The notes below the pieces were generated by a model that saw nothing but the letters and a program-made list of their open reading frames with translations, did no database searches and was not told the DNA's origin. This document shows positions 13,334 through 19,919 of a stretch of DNA of 19,919 nucleotides, piece by piece (the first letter of the stretch is position 1; every line of letters begins with the position of its first letter). Source of the stretch: Dehalococcoidia bacterium (GTDB taxonomy: Bacteria; Chloroflexota; Dehalococcoidia; Dehalococcoidales; E44-bin46); the NCBI GenBank assembly GCA_004376105.1, contig SOKA01000085.1:1-19919 (forward strand), in the 5' to 3' direction. The translations under genes and the position numbers were made by a program.

Positions 13334-14562
13334 TGCACTTGGACAAAATAATTGGTCAGCACCAGTCTGCATTCCTTGATAATCGCCTGAGCGATATTTG
13401 ACCAGCTAAATCCGGTTACCGATTCCCGAATTGATAGGACGGATTTCATATCGGGGCTTGGCTTTGACAGGAGCAAAGCTATTTTTTCGGCAAGGTGGTG
13501 AGGAGCATTATCCATTACCACATACCCCGTCTCTCCTTGATGAATAATACTTTTGAGGTCGCCTACATTAGTAGCCACTACTGGCGTGCCGCAAGCCATG
13601 GATTCCAGAGCTACCAGTCCGAAGCTTTCGTAATAGGAGGGAATCACACAAACATCGGCCGCACTATAAAAATAGGGTAATTCCTCGTGCTTTATCAGAC
13701 CCCGGAAAGTTACTGAACCCCCTATATGGAGTTCCCGAGACAGCTTCTGTAGTCGTTCCATTTCATATTGGCTATGTTTGTCGCCACCAATTATCACCAG
13801 TCTTAGCCCTTGACTATTTTGCAGATATGTCATAGCCCTTAGTAGCTGGTCTATGCCCTTTAATGGCTCAATCCTGCCTACAAACAGGATAATCTTATCG
13901 TCACCAAAGCCTAGCTGCCGCTTTGCCATCTGTTTGTCCATAGGCTGAAATAGAGCCAGATTCACTCCACAAGGGATTACACTAATTCTCTCCGGTGAAG
14001 CGCCGTAGTGCAGAATGAGAGCCTCTTTTTCTTTCTCCGTTGTGGCAATAGTGTGGTGGCAATTCCTAGCCAAGTGTCTTTCGGTCTCAATACGAAGTTC
14101 AGGCTCGTCTTCTCCGATGCCAATAGCATTCTTGACGGCACCTAGCGTATGGAACATTGTGACATGAGGAATATTCCACCAGCGTTGTAGAGAATTCCCT
14201 ACCCAACCCGAAAGCCAGTAATGGGTAAACACTAAATCATACTGGAGGTCTTTATGCTTCCTGAAACTTTCTAAATTGCAGGCAAAGTGGGGAAGATAGC
14301 AATACACGGCTAACTTGTGCATATCCTCATCCTCGCCGGCTCTAAGGTGAATAAGTCGAGCATTCTGACCCAGTTCTAAAATCTGCTCATCTTTTGGGTC
14401 ATGAACACGGGTATAGATATCCACTAAAAGCCCCTGCTTGCCCAGTTCGCGAGCAATCTCTCGAACGTAGACACTCATGCCGCCAGTATCTTTCGCCCCT
14501 AGATTTCCCACAGGACAGCTGTGCACACTGAGCATGGCAATCCTCAGTTGACTGGCTGCCAT
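13330..14562 (-). CDS. GT4 family glycosyltransferase, MshA-like
   Basis: A 410-residue retaining GT-B glycosyltransferase. The N-terminal domain has the MshA/sucrose-phosphate-synthase signature DTGGMSVYVREIAREL (Gly27, Gly28 and on). The C-terminal domain has ILFVGRIEPLKGIDQLL (Arg230, Lys235) for the nucleotide-sugar phosphate, and the EX7E motif Glu312/Glu320 in YESFGLVALE. MshA joins GlcNAc from UDP-GlcNAc to inositol-3-phosphate; this protein could do so or make another glycoside. ATG 14562 has AAAGGAG upstream. It follows the BioF2-like gene by 54 bases on the same strand. Its TAA overlaps the TAG of the convergent GNAT gene within TTAG (13330-13333). Confidence 0.9.
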   Translation of the reverse strand: MAASQLRIAMLSVHSCPVGNLGAKDTGGMSVYVREIARELGKQGLLVDIYTRVHDPKDEQILELGQNARLIHLRAGEDEDMHKLAVYCYLPHFACNLESFRKHKDLQYDLVFTHYWLSGWVGNSLQRWWNIPHVTMFHTLGAVKNAIGIGEDEPELRIETERHLARNCHHTIATTEKEKEALILHYGASPERISVIPCGVNLALFQPMDKQMAKRQLGFGDDKIILFVGRIEPLKGIDQLLRAMTYLQNSQGLRLVIIGGDKHSQYEMERLQKLSRELHIGGSVTFRGLIKHEELPYFYSAADVCVIPSYYESFGLVALESMACGTPVVATNVGDLKSIIHQGETGYVVMDNAPHHLAEKIALLLSKPSPDMKSVLSIRESVTGFSWSNIAQAIIKECRLVLTNYFVQVH

Positions 14563-14616
14563 AAGAGCTCTCTCCTTTCCTAGTACCGATTGACGTGAGA
14601 CCTTTTTGGGTCGGGC

Positions 14617-15597
14617 TCACTTGATTATTATGTGGCAACTGTATAGGGGGATTTCTCTCCCGCCCAGGTGATATTTGTACGGTTCCCCACCTTTCAGAAA
14701 GTCAAACCTCTTTCTACCCCGCTGGATGCTATCTTTGATACAGAGGACTTTGCAAAGTAGTCCTACGCTCAAGGCGCTGTAACGGGGATTGTAGCCACTA
14801 TTATAGAGATAGACGCAATCATTGTAATCAAAGCACATAACTATAGCCGTGGGCAGCGTATCCAACTCAAGAATGCCGAGCCTTAGCAGTCCAGCCTCGG
14901 CCATAGTATCTGCCAGCGACCTGAAGAACGATTCCATCTGGGCAGTCATGAAGGTTGCCTTGTCTTCCCTGCTCTCCGAAAACAGTTTTAGAAAAGTATC
15001 CATAGCGTCATGAACAGCCGCACTATCCTCAACAATGTGGTAATCTACGTTACCCGCCTCCCATAATCTCCTCAGTTTGCGTCTCACCTCACGTCGTTGC
15101 TTTCCAGTCAACTTCGCCAGATATTCGTCCCAGGTAGAAGGTAATTCCAGCTCTAAAGAAACGTCCACCAATTGGTAGCGAATATCATACCTCCGTTCCT
15201 TGGCTATAGCTACCAGGTCAGTGAGTACTGTGGAATCGGGCCGCAAACGCCTCAAGTCCAGGTGATTAATACCCTTCTGCCGCAAATCGTCGAGTAGGAC
15301 ACTAAAGAAATCTCTTCCCATTCCGGGAGCAACAATAAAGTCGAGATAATCACAGACATCAGCACTACCAATGATAGAAGCTGTTTCCTCCTTAACCAAG
15401 AGCGGGGCAATGCCGATGATTTTCTCTCTTTGCCGCACCACGCCCAAATATAATTCAGCTCCGGAGCCAAATACCTGCCACGAAACCTGTAACCAACCAG
15501 GAAAAACGAATATAGAGCCCCAATTTAGGTTGTGCCTTGAATCAGTCCAGTAAGAATTCAGACTGGCAAAACTCTCTTCCGTAATGGTGTAGCCCAT
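14617..15597 (-). CDS. GNAT-fold acyltransferase of the BioF2-like/CelD (FemAB-related) family
   Basis: A 326-residue protein. The first half has short strands and LVKEETASIIGSADVCDYLD and the second half has LTGKQRREVRRKLRRL, LRLGILEL, YLYNSGYNPRYSALSVG and FDFLKGGEPYKYHLGG, the usual end of BioF2-like/CelD acetyltransferases. The family acylates sugars or amino groups in polysaccharide and cell-wall synthesis; relatives of the Fem type use aminoacyl-tRNA. No signal peptide is seen. It starts the operon with the MshA-like glycosyltransferase. The Shine-Dalgarno site is weak. The acyl donor cannot be told. Confidence 0.85.
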   Translation of the reverse strand: MGYTITEESFASLNSYWTDSRHNLNWGSIFVFPGWLQVSWQVFGSGAELYLGVVRQREKIIGIAPLLVKEETASIIGSADVCDYLDFIVAPGMGRDFFSVLLDDLRQKGINHLDLRRLRPDSTVLTDLVAIAKERRYDIRYQLVDVSLELELPSTWDEYLAKLTGKQRREVRRKLRRLWEAGNVDYHIVEDSAAVHDAMDTFLKLFSESREDKATFMTAQMESFFRSLADTMAEAGLLRLGILELDTLPTAIVMCFDYNDCVYLYNSGYNPRYSALSVGLLCKVLCIKDSIQRGRKRFDFLKGGEPYKYHLGGREIPLYSCHIIIK

Positions 15598-15829
15598 AGG
15601 TGCACGTCCCAGTCTAGCATTTTATCGGGCTTCAATCAATGTAGACATCTGTGGTTGGTTAAGACCTCGGGCGAATACGATACTGGCAGGAGAGTTACCA
15701 TCTCTCTTAGCGACCAATACACCAAAGATGAAAGGATTGGTGAAATAAGAGCTAAAGCGGTGGAAATCAGTAAGCAAGCTGCCCCCCTTTACAAAGGAGG
15801 ATTTTTGGTCTAAAATAGATACGATTCGG
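15598..15829. other. Intergenic region with an unidentified minus-strand open frame and a CCTTT/AAAGG palindrome
   Basis: On the minus strand the frame is open for about 70 codons, ending at TAA 15624-15622, with a sensible-looking composition (YFTNPFIFGVLVAKRDGNSP, then IVFARGLNQPQMSTLIEAR), but has no start with a Shine-Dalgarno site and I do not recognise it. It could be the C-terminal end of a lost gene. At 15782-15800 CCCCCCTTT-ACA-AAGGAGG forms a short palindrome followed by ATTTTT, possibly a weak terminator or a dispersed repeat. No promoter for the BioF2-like gene was found with confidence. Confidence 0.3.
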
Positions 15830-15904
15830 GCGGGTGTAACTCAGCGGAAGAGTGCTTGCTTCCCAAGCAAGACGTCGTGGGTTCGAATCCCATCACCCGC
15901 TCCA
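15830..15904 (+). tRNA. tRNA-Gly(CCC)
   Basis: Complete cloverleaf: acceptor GCGGGTG/CACCCGC, D-arm ACTC/GAGT, anticodon stem CTTGC/GCAAG with loop TTCCCAA (anticodon CCC), T-arm GTGGG/CCCAT with loop TTCGAAT, discriminator T at 15901, and CCA encoded at 15902-15904. Confidence 0.95.
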
Positions 15905-16152
15905 TAAAGCTGAGCGACGACTTGCCTAAGTCGAAGAACTCTAAGTGGTAAATAACCTGAGGCAGCACCTGTTCTAATGAAGCCCCAGAAAATGGCCCAG
16001 AGTTTTGTTCCCCTTTTTTGAAGCTAATGTAGCAATATACTGTCGTTATTGGGACTTCCCGCATAGGGTATGCCCAAGAAAAATTAACGGTAGGCCGCCG
16101 AGAACAATTGTCAGCGCCACTGGTCACTAGGCCGGTGTGGCCGTCAGCGGCC
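15905..16152. other. Non-coding stretch after tRNA-Gly
   Basis: No credible gene. A 105-codon minus-strand frame across the tRNA is a tRNA shadow. GGCCG (16130-16134) and CGGCC (16148-16152) can pair immediately before the promoter at 16153. Nothing else was recognised. Confidence 0.4.
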
Positions 16153-16181
16153 TTGACACATCGCCTCTTCCTTAGTAAACT
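16153..16181 (+). promoter_or_regulatory. Sigma-70-like promoter candidate for the betaine transporter operon
   Basis: TTGACA (16153-16158), 17 bases, TAAACT (16176-16181). The -35 box is perfect. It would leave a leader of about 235 bases before the ATPase start at 16423, containing the inverted repeat at 16250-16277. Confidence 0.45.
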
Positions 16182-16249
16182 CTGTTGACTTTTACCAAGC
16201 TGGCTGAGCTAGACGCAGGCCACCAGCTGAGAATAGGTTTTTAAGGGGG

Positions 16250-16277
16250 TAATGTCCACTTATTAATATTGACATTA
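16250..16277 (+). promoter_or_regulatory. Operator-like inverted repeat in the transporter leader
   Basis: TAATGTC (16250-16256) and GACATTA (16271-16277) are exact 7-bp inverted repeats 14 bases apart, embedded in AT-rich sequence, with a second TTGACA at 16269-16274. The symmetry and about two-turn spacing suit a dimeric regulator; no regulator gene is nearby. Confidence 0.35.
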
Positions 16278-16422
16278 ATGTAGGGACTAAACCGCGTAGT
16301 TTTTATTCCGCTTCCTAAGCGTCTTACTGTTTCCCTTTCCCTAGTGTGACCAAGGGGTAGTGTTACCTCCAGAAGTTCACACTCACAGGCTTATCTCCAC
16401 AAATAATATTCATAGGAGCAAA

Positions 16423-17634
16423 ATGTCTGAAGAGAAAGTGGAAGTTTTGTGTCAAAATCTGTGGAAGGTCTTCGGACCTCATCCTGAAAGTGTATTGAAT
16501 GTTGTTGACAATGGTGCAACCAAACAAGAAATCCTAGAGCAGACCGGACATGTCATAGCGGTAAAGGATGTCTCGTTCGAGGTTCGTGAAAACGAGCTCT
16601 TCGTTGTCATGGGGCTATCAGGAAGTGGAAAATCAACCCTTGTCCGCTGCATTAACCGCCTCATTGAACCCACCAGGGGCAGGGTACTCGTTGACGGGGC
16701 AGACATCGCCCAGATGAGCGACGCTGAACTTAAAGAACTCCGCCGCCACAAGCTAAGCATGGTGTTTCAGAGCTTTGGTCTGCTGCCTCACCTTTCGGTA
16801 CTTAGCAATGTTGCCTTCGGTCTGGAGCTTCGGGGAGAGAGCAAAGAGGAAAGACAGGAAAAGGCCACTCAGGTCTTAGAGCTGGTAGGATTGAAGGGCT
16901 GGGAAGAGAGTCGGATATACGAGCTCAGTGGCGGAATGCAGCAGCGGGTAGGATTGGCTCGGGCTTTGGCAGTGGACTCTGAGATCATTCTTATGGATGA
17001 GCCCTTCAGCGCCCTGGATCCGCTCATTCGCCGCCAGATGCAGGATGAATTCATCAACCTGCGGTCCGTAGTGAAGAAGACGGTGATCTTCATCACTCAC
17101 GACTTTATCGAAGCGCTGAAGTTAGGTGACCGCATTGCCATTATGAGGGACGGGGAAATAGTGCAAGTCGGCACCGCTGAGGAGATAGTAGCCCACCCCG
17201 CCGATGAGTACGTGAGTGAATTCGTAAAAGATGTGCCCCGAGGGAAAGTAGTCGCGGCAGAAAGCATCATGGAGGAGCCCCCGGTATTAGTTGGCAGCGA
17301 TCAAAGCCTTGAGGTGGCCATAGAAGGGATGAGGGTGAACCGGGTTACGGTGGCTTTTGTAGTCGATGCTGACAGCAGGCTCAAGGGAATTGTGACCATG
17401 GAGCGAGCAATCGTGGCAGCACGGAACGGGTTAACCAGGGCAGAGGAGGCGGCACAACAGGGGTTTCCCTTTACTTCCCCGGATACCCCGGTGGAGCAGT
17501 GCCTGCATCTGGTTGCCGAGGGGAACGTGCCGGTGGCTGTGTTGGATGAAGAGCAACGCCTGCAGGGGGTGGTCACCAGACTTGCGCTGATCCACGCCAT
17601 GTATTCGGGCGACCGAGCTACTCGGGAGAGGTAA
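16423..17634 (+). CDS. proV: Glycine betaine/proline ABC transporter ATP-binding protein with CBS domains
   Basis: A 403-residue ATPase starting at ATG 16423 with TAGGAGC upstream; the frame from 16360 has no such site. Walker A GLSGSGKST is at 64-72, Q-loop Gln116, signature LSGGMQQ at 168-174, Walker B ILMDEP at 189-194 (Asp192, catalytic Glu193) and H-loop His226. Residues about 275-395 form a CBS pair (IVTMERAI, then VVTRLALIH), which in OpuA senses ionic strength. The N-terminal extension with LWKVFG and GATKQEIL is typical of ProV/OpuAA. Permease and binding protein follow in order, so this energises uptake of betaine-type compatible solutes. Confidence 0.93.
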   Translation: MSEEKVEVLCQNLWKVFGPHPESVLNVVDNGATKQEILEQTGHVIAVKDVSFEVRENELFVVMGLSGSGKSTLVRCINRLIEPTRGRVLVDGADIAQMSDAELKELRRHKLSMVFQSFGLLPHLSVLSNVAFGLELRGESKEERQEKATQVLELVGLKGWEESRIYELSGGMQQRVGLARALAVDSEIILMDEPFSALDPLIRRQMQDEFINLRSVVKKTVIFITHDFIEALKLGDRIAIMRDGEIVQVGTAEEIVAHPADEYVSEFVKDVPRGKVVAAESIMEEPPVLVGSDQSLEVAIEGMRVNRVTVAFVVDADSRLKGIVTMERAIVAARNGLTRAEEAAQQGFPFTSPDTPVEQCLHLVAEGNVPVAVLDEEQRLQGVVTRLALIHAMYSGDRATRER

Positions 17635-17739
17635 TGCTCGAGGCGCTGAGTACTTACCCTATTTTAAAATGGGAAATCCCGGATTAGATGGGGGGTAGCA
17701 ATCATACAGAGAGTTCGTGCCCGATATGGCATCTTCATC

Positions 17740-18639
17740 ATGGTGGCAGCCCTGGTTGTGGCAGCAGTAATCCTCCGCCAGTTTGACCTGAGCACCCCAC
17801 GGGCCCCCATAGGCGGTGGCGTAGAGGTGGTTGTGGACTGGGCCATCATCAATCTCTCCCCGGCTTTGGAGACCATCAAGCTCGGCCTGACCAAGGTGTT
17901 CCTGGCTATGGAAAGTTTCCTCCTTTGGGTCCCCTGGCTGGTGTGGGTAGTGCTCATGGGGCTTCTGGGGCGGAGACTGGCCTCGACTCGTACTGGACTA
18001 CTGGTAGGAGGCGGGCTCCTGGTCATACAGTTTGTGGGGCTGTGGGCCGAGGCCATGAGCACGATAGCCCTGGTGAGCACGGCCATGATCCTCACCATCG
18101 TCATCGCCATTCCCATTGGCATCATCGCCTCGCGGAGTGACCGGTTTGAGGGTGCTCTGCGGCCTATCCTGGATGCGATGCAGACCATCCCCGCCATGGT
18201 CTACCTCATCCCGGCGGTGATGCTCCTGGGGGTGGGCAAGGTGCCGGCTATCGCCGCTACCTTGATCTTTGCCATACCACCAGCCATCCGTCTCACCAAC
18301 CTTGGGCTACGCCAGGTCCCTGTGGAGGCCAAGGAGGCCGCCCGAGCCTTTGGCGCCTCCAACTGGCAACTGCTGATAAAAGTGGAAATGCCTATGGCCC
18401 TAAAGACCATCATGGCTGGAATCAACCAGTCTACTATGATGGCCGTCTCCATGATAGTCATCGCTGCCTTTATCGGTGCTGGTGGCCTGGGATATAGCGT
18501 GCTCTTTGCCCTGGATAGGGTCAGGATAGGCATGGGCTTTGAGGCTGGGTTGGCCATCCTGGCTATCGCCATAATCCTTGACCGCCTTACCCAGGCCCTG
18601 GGCAAGATTGGGCAACCCGTGGTACGGCGCCCGGGGTAG
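17740..18639 (+). CDS. proW: Glycine betaine/proline ABC transporter permease
   Basis: A 299-residue membrane protein from ATG 17740 with several hydrophobic helices and the permease EAA loop (VEAKEAARAFGASNWQLLIK, about 195-214), followed by the typical QSTMMAVSMIVIAAFIGAGG. The true start is doubtful: no Shine-Dalgarno site precedes ATG 17740, the first helix would be cut short, and the frame upstream continues as a basic peptide (IQRVRARYGIFI) that suits a cytoplasmic N-terminus. GGGGG at 17691-17695 lies just before ATC 17701 and ATA 17704, both in frame, so translation may begin there. It stops at TAG. It follows the ATPase gene by about 105 bases, or 69 from ATA. Confidence 0.9.
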   Translation: MVAALVVAAVILRQFDLSTPRAPIGGGVEVVVDWAIINLSPALETIKLGLTKVFLAMESFLLWVPWLVWVVLMGLLGRRLASTRTGLLVGGGLLVIQFVGLWAEAMSTIALVSTAMILTIVIAIPIGIIASRSDRFEGALRPILDAMQTIPAMVYLIPAVMLLGVGKVPAIAATLIFAIPPAIRLTNLGLRQVPVEAKEAARAFGASNWQLLIKVEMPMALKTIMAGINQSTMMAVSMIVIAAFIGAGGLGYSVLFALDRVRIGMGFEAGLAILAIAIILDRLTQALGKIGQPVVRRPG

Positions 18640-18660
18640 CCGGGGCTAATTTCATGCATA

Positions 18661-18733
18661 AAAGGAGGTGATGCCCATTACAAATGACTTTAGGGAATCC
18701 AATTCCGTAAGGAGGCAAATTAATGAAGAATAA
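18661..18733 (+). promoter_or_regulatory. Double Shine-Dalgarno leader of the binding-protein gene, with possible 20-codon upstream frame
   Basis: AAAGGAGGTGAT at 18661-18672 is an unusually full complement of the 16S rRNA 3' end. An ATG at 18671 opens a 20-codon frame (MPITNDFRESNSVRRQINEE) ending at TAA 18731-18733, overlapping the first codons of the binding-protein gene. The ATG is very close to the first Shine-Dalgarno site, so use is uncertain. A second AAGGAGG at 18709-18715 serves ATG 18723. Confidence 0.3.
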
Positions 18734-19721
18734 AATATGGTTAGTTTTCTTAGTATTGGCGCTGGCAGTATCGCCTGTTTTACTTAATGGTTGTGCGCCA
18801 GCAGCCCCAGAGGAAAAGCCCACTATCGTCCTCGTGGAGAGCGACTGGACATCCAACCTTATCGAGACTGAAATTCTAGCGCAGGTGCTCACCCAGCAGC
18901 TTGGTTACCCCACAGACCGGGTACAGCTGGCGGCTTCGCTCGGTTGGCCTGCGATAACCAAAGGAGAGGCAGATGTAGCGGTAGAAATCTGGCTCCCTGG
19001 CCGCCAGGCTGAGATTCAGCCCTTCATAGACGATGGGTATCTCGAATTGGGCGCAGAGATATTCCCCGGTGGTGCTGGCTGGGTTATGCCAAGGTTCGTG
19101 GTTGAAGGTGACCCCGCCAGGGGCATTGAACCTATAGCCCCAGGCCTTAAGTCCATTCTCGACTTGAAGGATGTGGATAAAGGGGGTAAGGGGTACTGGA
19201 AGCTCTTTGAAAACCCCGAGAAACCAGGCCTGGGTGAGCTGGTGGGCGGTTCCCCCGGCTGGGTAGATGACCCCATGGATCGCTCTATCATCTTGGGGTA
19301 TGATCTGCCCATGTGGCGCAGCAACCAGACTGAGGCAATCATGATGGCCCGGATGATCGCCGCTGACAAGAAAGGAGACCCCCTCCTGATGTACATCTGG
19401 TGGCCCCACTGGATCCTTGAAGCTGTAGACCTGGTGAAGCTCGAGTTTCCTGACCCCTACTATGAGGGCAGTTTCCAGGGGGAGGAAGTGGTGCCTGTTA
19501 GGTGCGGCCATCCCGCATACTCCATCCGCACGGTAGTGGCTAGCAGACTGAAGGAGACGGCGCCCGATGTCTATTACCTGATGCATCGCATGGTGTTGGG
19601 CGAGGCGGATGCCAATGCCCTGATGCTACGGGTGGACGTGGACGAAGAGGAGATACCGGCCGTGGCCGCGGACTGGATTAGCCAGAACCAGGACGTAATC
19701 GACCAGTGGCTGGGAAAGTAA
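18723..19721 (+). CDS. proX: Glycine betaine ABC transporter substrate-binding lipoprotein (OpuAC family)
   Basis: A 332-residue exported protein: basic start (MKNK), hydrophobic segment and lipobox LNGC with Cys24 as the lipidated residue, so it is anchored on the outer face of the membrane. The mature part is an OpuAC domain (TIVLVESDWTSNLIETEILA, KGEADVAVEIWLPG, MYIWWPHWILEAVDLV). Aromatic residues in the last segment are of the type that box the quaternary ammonium of betaine in this family. AAGGAGG lies just before the ATG. It closes the ATPase-permease-binding protein operon. Choline or proline betaine are possible ligands as well. Confidence 0.93.
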   Translation: MKNKIWLVFLVLALAVSPVLLNGCAPAAPEEKPTIVLVESDWTSNLIETEILAQVLTQQLGYPTDRVQLAASLGWPAITKGEADVAVEIWLPGRQAEIQPFIDDGYLELGAEIFPGGAGWVMPRFVVEGDPARGIEPIAPGLKSILDLKDVDKGGKGYWKLFENPEKPGLGELVGGSPGWVDDPMDRSIILGYDLPMWRSNQTEAIMMARMIAADKKGDPLLMYIWWPHWILEAVDLVKLEFPDPYYEGSFQGEEVVPVRCGHPAYSIRTVVASRLKETAPDVYYLMHRMVLGEADANALMLRVDVDEEEIPAVAADWISQNQDVIDQWLGK

Positions 19722-19755
19722 TAAATCGGGGAGTGCCCGACGTCTTATCGGAGGG

Positions 19756-19795
19756 GGCAGATTGTAGTTATGGTTGGCTATAATCTGCCGTACCA
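19756..19795 (+). terminator. Probable terminator of the betaine transporter operon
   Basis: GGCAGATTGTAG (19756-19767) and CTATAATCTGCC (19778-19789) form a 12-bp stem with one G-T pair and a 10-base loop, 34 bases after the binding-protein stop. The tail (GTACCATTTC) is only moderately T-rich. Confidence 0.6.
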
Positions 19796-19836
19796 TTTCT
19801 ACTGCCTTCTCACAGGTGTCTTACTCCCGTCGGCCT

Positions 19837-19879
19837 CCCAGTCCTCCCTTGCAATCTCTATCGCTCAGGGAGGGCTGGG
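19837..19879. repeat. Inverted repeat near the window end
   Basis: CCCAGTCCTCCCT (19837-19849) and AGGGAGGGCTGGG (19867-19879) pair over 13 bp with one G-T pair and a 17-base loop. No T-run follows. It may be a structured RNA element or part of a dispersed repeat; the window ends 40 bases on. Confidence 0.4.
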
Positions 19880-19919
19880 GTGCCCGCCCGCATGAAGCGC
19901 CTTTTGAATCATATCTCTC

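Noticed and set aside
15810..16127. 105-codon minus-strand frame across the tRNA-Gly
   Set aside because: It contains GFEPTTSCLGSKHSSAELHP, the usual translation of the reverse strand of a tRNA gene; no start site or family match.
16269..16297. Second TTGACA in the transporter leader as a promoter
   Set aside because: No -10-like box lies at 16-18 bases; it is better explained as part of the inverted repeat.
17664..18197. 177-codon minus-strand frame opposite the permease
   Set aside because: Low-complexity Arg/Met/Ser/Thr-rich shadow of a gene with clear permease motifs on the other strand.
18876..19586. 236-codon minus-strand frame opposite the binding protein
   Set aside because: Shadow frame; the plus strand encodes a complete OpuAC lipoprotein with Shine-Dalgarno site and lipobox.
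1..19919. CRISPR array, transposase or complete integrase
   Set aside because: No regularly spaced repeats and no transposase or integrase frame of useful length were seen on either strand; the short frame near 6221-6380 is too small to call.

Overview
The window looks like a chromosomal segment of an anaerobic bacterium of the Chloroflexota, most likely the Dehalococcoidia. This rests on gene content only (tungsten-type aldehyde oxidoreductase, corrinoid methyl-transfer proteins, a RACo-type reactivator, AcsE-like methyltransferase, OpuA/ProU-type betaine transporter); no marker gene settles the taxonomy. Both strands are used, genes are moderately dense, and one stretch (about 5.85-7.9 kb) is clearly decaying.

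Layout. 1-72: the last codons of a LivF-type ABC ATPase. 174-2030: aldehyde ferredoxin oxidoreductase, closed by a strong hairpin terminator shared with the convergent pair behind it. 2166-3566 (minus): an SDR oxidoreductase and a C_GCAxxG_C_C redox protein with a good promoter. 3836-5842: a corrinoid protein and a UroD-family methyltransferase, a classic methyl-transfer pair. 5851-7906: a graveyard holding the C-terminal anchor of a surface protein, a terminator, half of a tRNA-Arg beside an intact tRNA-His, a stand-alone Smr protein, a DegT-DUF1616 chimera, and remnants that I read as pylC and pylD, the pyrrolysine biosynthesis genes. 7963-11406: AcsE-like methyltransferase, a stand-alone MetH-activation-domain protein and a [2Fe-2S] RACo-like ATPase, evidently one operon. 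11449-11591: a metallo-beta-lactamase tail. 11617-15597: a group resembling three of the four mycothiol genes (MshB-like deacetylase, MshD-like tandem GNAT, MshA-like glycosyltransferase) plus a BioF2-like acyltransferase. 15830-15904: tRNA-Gly(CCC). 16423-19721: glycine betaine/proline ABC transporter (ATPase, permease, lipoprotein).

How the genes may work together. The corrinoid protein, UroD-like enzyme, AcsE-like enzyme and RACo together could move methyl groups from a methylated substrate to tetrahydrofolate, feeding the Wood-Ljungdahl pathway, with RACo reducing inactive Co(II) corrinoid. The betaine transporter could supply substrate or serve osmoprotection. The substrate-specific methyltransferase (MttB/MtgB type) is not in the window. 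The pyl remnants suggest an ancestor that decoded UAG as pyrrolysine for methylamine metabolism and then lost it; several genes here now end in UAG.

Most notable points: the pyl remnants; translation starts at ATA and CTG placed perfectly behind strong Shine-Dalgarno sequences in two corrinoid-pathway genes; an exactly palindromic promoter that reads both ways between the deacetylase and the tandem GNAT; and the mycothiol-like gene set outside Actinobacteria, lacking a recognisable cysteine ligase.
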